The notes beneath the pieces were generated by a model. The model was not told where the DNA came from. It ran no database searches and was given only the letters and a program-made list of their open reading frames with translations. Shown one piece after another: positions 57,347-64,000 of a stretch of DNA of 64,000 bases. Position 1 is the first letter of the stretch. Each line of letters opens with the position of its first letter. A program made the position numbers and the translations under genes. The stretch is from Branchiostoma lanceolatum. Taxonomy: Eukaryota > Chordata > Leptocardii > Amphioxiformes > Branchiostomatidae. The stretch spans positions 34,351,193 to 34,415,192 of the forward strand of contig NC_089723.1 of assembly GCF_035083965.1 (NCBI RefSeq). Direction: 5' to 3'.

Positions 57347-58390
57347 TTGTTATGTCACGTTTGAGCAATTCAGATTCTGCTTCAAATGTTTCAAAACGTT
57401 TTTCTCAAGGTATCAAGTTGCACGGTTCTCTCCAGAAATAGAACATTTCATTTGGCGAATGAGGGCCCTGGTTAGGTCATATATTGCTGTAAATGCAGGA
57501 ATGCTCGCGGTGGTTTTATTTTTGCGGTTTTCGCGGTGAAATTTCAACGCAAACTTAAAACCGCCGCGAAACTTTTTGCCCAACTATGACTGTAGCGCTA
57601 CTATTGTTTCAAACGTAAATTTAAAACCACCGCAAACACTCCAATTCCTCCAATTCCTCTTAAATGCATTTACAGTATACGTTTTTGAAAGAACAAAGGA
57701 TCTTGAAAGAATCAAGGACTTAGTAAGAACGAAGGCAGAAACTGCTGAAACGATGCGATGTTTCAGCTGCTTTCTATAAAAGTTGCTCTGGACCAATCCA
57801 TTACCACGTTTTAAAGCGAAAGGTGGTTATCGTGGTGGCACATTTGATGTGAAAATGGGGACATCTAGGTTTCATTTATCCATATGTGTCACAATAGTAG
57901 CTCCAGCTATCATTAGCTCCAGCTACTAACACGGTGGCCTACAGGTCAGTTTGGTTGGCCTCTGGCTCAGATAGCCGATTTATCAGTAACTTAGTGGACA
58001 GTTGGGCGGTACGTAAGTCGTATCGGAGCCAGTTGTAAACTACGTGGTAATTGGCTGAATTACGTCATAGTTGAAGAATAGAAAATCACAATATCGACGG
58101 ACTGAGCAAAGCAATGTTTCAATACTTTAATGTAGAAAAATACCACATGTATGAACTGTTGCATTTACATTGTGATCTCCTAACATATTGATATGTATCA
58201 TAGACAAGGATATTGAAAATAACACACACTTGATTCCTAATTCAACAGTTTATGGCTACTACTAAGCAGTTGTTTGAGAAAGATACACTAACCACTAACA
58301 CACAGGATGATTCAGATTTTCTTGAGAACTAGTTTTTGTTGTCGACAATCCAAGCAAGAAGCTTTAAACAATTTAAACGTCCTTGGATGT
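57347..58390. other. Convergent intergenic region
   Basis: The 3' flanks of gene 7 (plus) and the UGT gene (minus). 57500-57640 contains a short repeat with inverted GCGGTTTT / AAAACCGC-type words and CGCGAA. Nothing else was recognised. Confidence 0.5.
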
Positions 58391-61300
58391 CTATAGTCCA
58401 TCTAAGTACATAATGGGTACCGAAATGACCACAATAGAAATGCCAACGCCTGCCAGAAGTCTCTGCCACCGATACTTCATTATGAAAAGACGCGTCAGCG
58501 GTAGCCACAAAGCAGTGACGGTAACTACGAAAGCGACCAGAACGTCAAGATGGAGGTACATGTAAAACGGCACGTCGTTCATCCCAGTGCGCAGGTGCGG
58601 GAGTCCGCCATGTCTGATGACGTGTTCTATCCACCAGACAGCACGTTCCAGAGGGGGTTGCGGCTGATCATGGAACAGCTTTGCCAGTCTTTCCGAACTT
58701 TCTTTGTAGCTGTTTAGAGGAGAGGATGAAATAATTCAAAGTCACTTCCTTCGAACAGAGACTTGTAAATTGCAATGCAACAATCGTGAATAAACGAAAA
58801 GCTCTGGAGGGAAGAGTATATAAAGTACGTCAAGTTCTGTCTTAACCACAATACTCCCTTTTCTGTACCAGTTTTCCACTATCTATTCAAATCTTGATGA
58901 AAAGAAATTCAACAAAGTAGTAGTGTTTGTAACAATCATCATTATCATTAGTTATTCAACCTTACCTGAATCGTGCAAAAAGTCTGAAGTTAATCGAAAC
59001 GGGAAATATTAGATATCATACTTGATAGTAAAGAAATATTTGAATTATCATCTTATTCCAGACCTGTTCGGTGCTAACTCCATGTCGAATTCCCGAGGGG
59101 ACGTGATGCCTTCCGTCTCACTGATGTATGGTTGACGTCTAGAGGAGCACGTATGTGATTCTTCCAGACACAGGTAGCTGAAAAATACCAACAATTCACA
59201 ATCTTGGCCCATAAAGACAGACATTCTTTGAAATGTACAGTAAGATGATTGAGGCACCATCTCGAACACGGGACTCCTATTTTGCGTCCCTTCCAAAAGA
59301 CGGATGCAGCCTCAACCGAGATGTCCTTCCCAGAATATGGAACATGTTATATCAGTCGACGTCAACTATAAACACATTAGCATTACACATTGAGTTTAAC
59401 CTTTACCTTGAGTTCCCGGTGACTTCTCGGATGGCCGACACGACATCCTCAGGCGTTATAGCGCGGATGTCGAGCGTCACGGCCGTTCCCTTGGAGACCA
59501 TGACGTCAGCGTAGGCCTGGTGTTCAACCGTCAGTGGTAAGATGACCATGGGAACGCCGTGGTATATAGCCTCGTGCAGGCCATTTAGGCCACCGTGGTT
59601 CACGAAAAGACGCGTTTTAGGGTGCCCTGAACATCAACACAGATTAACATATTAGCAAGGTAAGAGGCAAAATCCCCAAGCATTTGTATAGTTCCGGCTT
59701 GTCCTTGTTTTAGGTCCCTTTTAATGCAAAACTGTATGAATTAAGAACGAATCTAACATTTCTCATTCTAAGCTTTCGATTATATGCATTTCTATTGTCT
59801 AAGTCTATATCTGTGCTCATGAAAGTCATAATTGCCACTGGCTAGTATATGTTTCGCGATGGTCTCAGTGGCTGTGCCTACTTTCACATAGTTCTTGCAA
59901 AAACACATCGTGTTTCAACCATGATCATTCAAACCATTTACGCCAATTACATTACACGGATAGACCATTCTAAAAAGTTAACACATTATCGTACCTAGAA
60001 GGTCATTCTGTGGGATCCATTTCATGAGCTTGGTGTTATTTCCTAAACCGCGAGGCGTCTCTTTTCCATCGTACCGCCACACCACCCTCTGCGGGAGCTT
60101 AGCGAAGGCTGCGGCGAACACTTCTGCCAGGTGACTCGGCAAGCCCTTCACGAAGGTCCCCAGTCCGAAGATGATGACGCCGTGGTCTGATCCCTGCATG
60201 AAGTCCTCCAACTCCTGCAGAAAGTAACGTTGCACAACAATTGTACAAGGTAAAAAGTACTGTTACATAACAACAGTTCCATAAGGCTAATCTACCTACA
60301 ACAAGAGTGTGTGCGATATGGGATATGACGTTCAGCCTTCAGAACTTCAGTCTTAACACAGGTTTGGTTTTACTACAAACAGTTATGTTTAAACTAACTG
60401 TTTGTTAGCGTGTTCGTGTGGCATTAAATGTACGATACCTTATACATAGAAGAGCTATCTATCCTTAAAAATCAGGACCATAGCTTGTCCAGAGCACGAG
60501 GTATCAAAACTGGAAGCCCTGCTGCAGTACCATGGAAAGCCGCTAGGAAGGAAGGAAGGAAGGAAGGAAGGAAGGAAGGAAGGAAGGAAGGAAGGAAGGA
60601 AGGAAGGAAGGAAGGAAGGAAGGAAGGAAGGAAGGAAGGAAGGAAGGAAGGAAGGAAGGAAGGAAGGAATGAAGGAAGGAAGGAAGGAAGGAAGGAAGGA
60701 AGGAAGGAAGGAAGGAAGGAAGGAAAGAAAATGTCAAATAAAGATGAGATGGGAAATACTACAATAACACTTTATTACCAGTGACAGTGACTGTGCAGGT
60801 CTGGCCATAAAGCCTCCTATGTTGACCATATTAGGCATGTACGGGCGGACAGGGTCAAGTCCCGGATGTTCCGTGATCAGCCAGAGGTCAGCGTCCGCTA
60901 GGGCAGTCACGAAGGTCGCGTCTGTACCTGCGGCAGATGTTTGAGATATTTATATCTAGTTTCTTGGCAGTAGAACAAAAATTCTAGACACTTGGACTCT
61001 GTAATGCGTGTTAGTCTGTAAGGGCCCGGTCACATACGCCGTGCGAACGTCGCAAACTGAGGGCATTCTGAGGGTAGTCGTGCATGTTTCATATTCAGCT
61101 CTCTTGTTACGGAAAGGCTTTTCCTTGTCGGTGATTGCTTCTGTACGTAGCAGCCTGCTTAGAAATCATACGACAGCCAAATCGTACGACGGTCTTAAAC
61201 GAATATGACCGCGCCGAAAGTTAGCAGATTTGGTCTTGGTATTTGTCACTAGCAGATAGGCAAATGTACATCATTACTTTTAAAAGCAAAGGAAAGTTCA

Positions 61301-63944
61301 AAACGATTATTGTATTACTCAATATCTTTTCAACATACAATACAATTTCCCTTTACTTTAGGTAACTTAGTGCAAGCTGCATTTAGATATTCTTGCATAG
61401 ATTTTCGTCCAAGCAAATATCTTCATGATTATTCTTTTATACACAACTATGGCATCTCCTTGAAGAATGAGAAAACAGTCTAACTCCTCTGCTGACTGAA
61501 TAGCGACAACTATGACACAAACTCTGCGTTGTATGTAGCTCTTGTATATCGACTAACGCCTCACAAAACGACTCACGGACGGAGTACATCAATTACATAG
61601 TGTTGTGATAAACTTTTTTGTTTGGGCATTCAAGTCTTACCGATGTACTTCTTGGCAAGGTGGTCAAAGTAGAAGGCCGTTATGGCGCGTCCAAGGACCA
61701 TAGTCGCCACGTAGCCAGCCAGATTGTGGACCCTGTCGCGGAAGGTTCGGACCCGCCCGAGTCCCGAGAACGGGACGGGGTAGCAGCAGGTGGGGGCCGG
61801 GGCGCCCGAGCCCAGCCAGCTCGCCGGCATGGGCACGCTGAGCAGGGCGGAGGGCACGCCGACCGCGCTGGAGACCACTGCCGCGCACGGGGTCAGGGGC
61901 TCTCCTAGTATGATGTCGGCTTGTCGCAGTTTGTCCAACAAATCTCCCTGTAGGGGAATTGAATAGTGAAAAAAACGTTTTAATGAGACCAAGGAAGTTT
62001 AAAACCTCCTTGATGAAGCCAACTATGTCTCAATTACCATTTTCGATCGTATCTTCATTTCATATGACCTGCATCGCCATGGCCTATGGAAATGCAACAT
62101 ATGTAGTTGTTCACCAAAATTTCGTTTGGATTTTGAATTATCCGTCATTGAAGTATATCAATGGGTTCAACGTACGTTGTATTATGATTTGAAGATAAAA
62201 TGTAAAAAAAAGAACATGTATATTTCATGGTATTGGTTGATTCTTCATTATCTTCGGTTCAGAAGACTACTACAAGCTGGTGTGTTACGCCGAAGGGTGG
62301 TTATACCGGCTATACAAATACAGAAGATTAGCACAGAAAACAAACATGTAAGAAGAGGTAGAACCGGTTAAACAGTAATAGTCTATCGACAGGGCACTGT
62401 GTTGTGCGGCTTCTGATAGAAGCTCGCTGCGTTCAGTGTCTTTTTCATGGCTTCAGGCTTGGACCAACTTTTCCTCTGAGACGTCTTATTTCTTTTTTCT
62501 AGTACCCTTATTGTGCAAGGAAGAAGCAGTAACTTTCCGATGCTGTGTAGAACAGTGACGATCACTTGTGACACAAAGAACAACGATTACTTAGACGTCC
62601 TGCTGGAATTCCCCTCAGGGTAATGTTCAGCGGATATTATCCTGCTGACTCATCCATTGATCCCTCAAAGGTAGCATAAATACGTAGTTTGCGGCCCAAG
62701 TTGTTAACCAATGTCAGAGCTGTTTTAGATGTAGAGTATAGCCAGGAGTCCCCGCCAACGCGATAGCGACGTTGGGAGCGGGCCAAAACTTTTACAAAAC
62801 TGTAAAGTTCGCAGTAGTATTATCGGCTTGTGAAAGGTCGACTTCCTTGGCCGCAAAGAACATATTAGCCAAGGATATGACCAAGTGCAGTACATCTGTG
62901 AGGAATTATTGAACACGACTCACACGTCAATGTAAACAAAACAAGTATACAGTCCTGGGGCAGAGTTTAGCCTGGCAAATCGCGCTCCTAGCGGCCGGCC
63001 GGTCCTAGCTGTAACCGCCAGCCTAGGGATGGGGGTCATTAACCTCCGGCCGAGAGCTTTTGTAAACACAGGCTAGGGCAGACCAAGGACATTATATAAT
63101 GTCCTTGAAAGTGCGAACACATGTAAGCTTTCACGTTAAAACGATTATAATTCCACGTTAAGTCCCGGTCACATTAAACGTACGATGCACCTACGATTGC
63201 ATTCCCCGTACATCGCACGATGATCGCAGGTAAATCGTAGGTAAATCAGCTATCGCAGAGCATCGGGCGATGTTTTTCCAGCGTCATACGATTTTTCACA
63301 TGTGCCTTTTCTTGCTGAGACGCCTTGCCGCTTTTGTGCTTCTTTAACCGACCAAATGCGGATCTAGTTGTTAAATACTAGACTCTGGGGTCATTCACTG
63401 TGAAAAAAAGATAACATAACAGCATGACCCTTACAAAGGTATAAATCAAGGAGAAGTACATGTACACGAAACCCCGGCATCGCAGGTACGACGTGAGTTT
63501 AACGTGACCGTAGCTTTATGTAAAAGAGCAACAATCACCTACCTGTGAAAGAAGTGACTGACATCTGCGGGATGCTTGGCGATAGGAAGAAACATGAGAC
63601 CAAGTCTGTTGGTACATATATCTCTGTTCTAATACCCTTGTCCACGCTTTACCGATGTAACCTTCGAGGTACTCCCGTGTTCCCGCCTCGGGGAATGTCA
63701 GGTAGGTAAAGGGATCGCCGTCTCCTCGGTGAATCCAGGTCACGATGTCTTCTGGCGCCACCACTGTGACGGTGTGCCCGCGAGACAACAGCGCGTCTCC
63801 GATCACCACGAACCGGGCCCAGTGACTCCCGGCCAGCTCGTACATCATGGCGACGTTCGCCGCTCGGCTCACCTGCACGGCGAGGACCGTGAGAAGGAAC
63901 ACACGAGAGAAGGCATTTGCTTTGTAGTCACTCCTTTGTGCCAT
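58391..63944 (-). CDS. UDP-glycosyltransferase (UGT family), complete
   Basis: Six exons on the minus strand: 63944-63543, 61947-61641, 60927-60779, 60214-59995, 59626-59407 and 58709-58391; 538 aa. An N-terminal signal peptide is followed by GSHWARF (catalytic His region) and RGHTVTVVAP. Exon 2 holds the acceptor-side ADIILGEPLTPC. Exons 4-5 give the UDP-sugar site: WIPQNDLLGHPKTRLF, NHGGLNGLHEAIYHGVPM and PLTVEHQAYADVM. Exon 6 ends with DQPQPPLERAVWWIEHVIRH and a transmembrane segment. The family conjugates sugar (often glucuronic acid) to lipophilic acceptors in the ER lumen. Two oddities: the catalytic Asp position after the IIL is Glu (GEP), and the donor-binding D-Q before the C-terminal helix is E-H. 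The C-terminus has a second hydrophobic stretch (GISIVVISVPIMYL) instead of the usual basic tail. ATG 63944 precedes the signal peptide. Confidence 0.9.
60546..60725. repeat. (GGAA)n microsatellite
   Basis: About 180 bp of AAGG/GGAA with one T interruption, in the UGT intron, ending 53 bp from the donor of exon 3. On the transcribed strand it is a long (CCTT)n pyrimidine tract. Confidence 0.95.
61021..61217. mobile_element. MITE-like repeat with CGGTCACATA ends, second copy
   Basis: Begins CCCGGTCACATACGCCG and ends CGAATATGACCGCG, so the ends are inverted. It shares the interior with 56771-56975. It lies in a UGT intron. Confidence 0.65.
63162..63512. mobile_element. MITE-like repeat with CCGGTCACATTAAACGT ends
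   Basis: Starts CCCGGTCACATTAAACGTAC and ends with ACGTGAGTTTAACGTGACCG, an inverted pair of ~20 bp. The interior is rich in ATCGCACGAT-type palindromes. It is a longer relative of the family at 56771 and 61021, in UGT intron 1. Confidence 0.65.
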
Positions 63945-64000
63945 GATTGCTGAGCTTACACTTAATACTCTACTCTACTGGTGTTGACTTGTTTGTCACA

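Noticed and set aside
60428-60784. Open frames in the (GGAA)n tract
   Set aside because: Tetranucleotide repeat read as KEGR or FLPS; not genes.

Overview
The window looks like nuclear DNA of a cephalochordate (amphioxus, Branchiostoma-like). Supporting signs are intron-rich genes with GT-AG introns, secreted proteins built from phase-1 exon modules (discoidin, calcium-binding EGF, fibrillin-type TB, ShK, PAN, antistasin), Gal3ST and UGT genes, dense short inverted-repeat elements, Penelope-like debris and microsatellites. No organelle, prokaryotic or viral gene was seen. The species assignment is inference from gene style; exon borders are read by eye from splice signals, reading-frame phase and domain homology.

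Layout. (1) 359-3990, plus strand: the 3' part of a discoidin-EGF single-pass membrane protein. (2) 4983-8002, minus strand: a four-exon galactose-3-O-sulfotransferase-like gene with altered PAPS-binding motifs. (3) about 8925-52400: two tandem copies of a ~21-22 kb block. Each block holds three genes in the same order and orientation: gene 1/4 (signal peptide, cbEGF, TB, linker, ShK, cystine knot), gene 2/5 (signal peptide, basic linker, TB, EGF, PAN, hevein-like, PAN, then a decayed cystine-knot tail) and gene 3/6 (signal peptide plus cystine knot only). (4) 53921-57346, plus strand: a seven-exon relative with an antistasin domain and the same C-terminal cystine knot, split by introns. (5) 58391-63944, minus strand: a complete six-exon UDP-glycosyltransferase.

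The central theme is a local family of secreted proteins that end in a neurotrophin/Spatzle-like cystine knot (C-x40/41-C-x9-C-x3/8-C-x29/30-C-x-C). Different members carry different phase-1 modules in front of it. The knot is one uninterrupted exon in the 22-kb blocks but four exons in the 54-57 kb gene, which suggests that the expanded family started from an intron-lacking copy. Because all modules are phase 1-1, exons can be gained, lost or skipped without a frame change, and the window shows several steps of that process: vestigial EGF and TB exons, a PAN-exon tandem array with conversion between copies, a hevein-like exon lying between ~350-bp inverted repeats, and a knot exon reduced by an internal deletion.

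Mobile DNA includes a Penelope-like GIY-YIG remnant bounded by inverted hammerhead-ribozyme motifs (in both blocks), a further hammerhead motif beside a truncated knot exon, several hairpin MITE families, a piggyBac-like insertion present only in the second block, and a 100-bp insertion with a 14-bp target duplication present only in the first block. The two blocks could in part reflect unmerged haplotypes in an assembly; structural differences argue for a real duplication but do not prove it.
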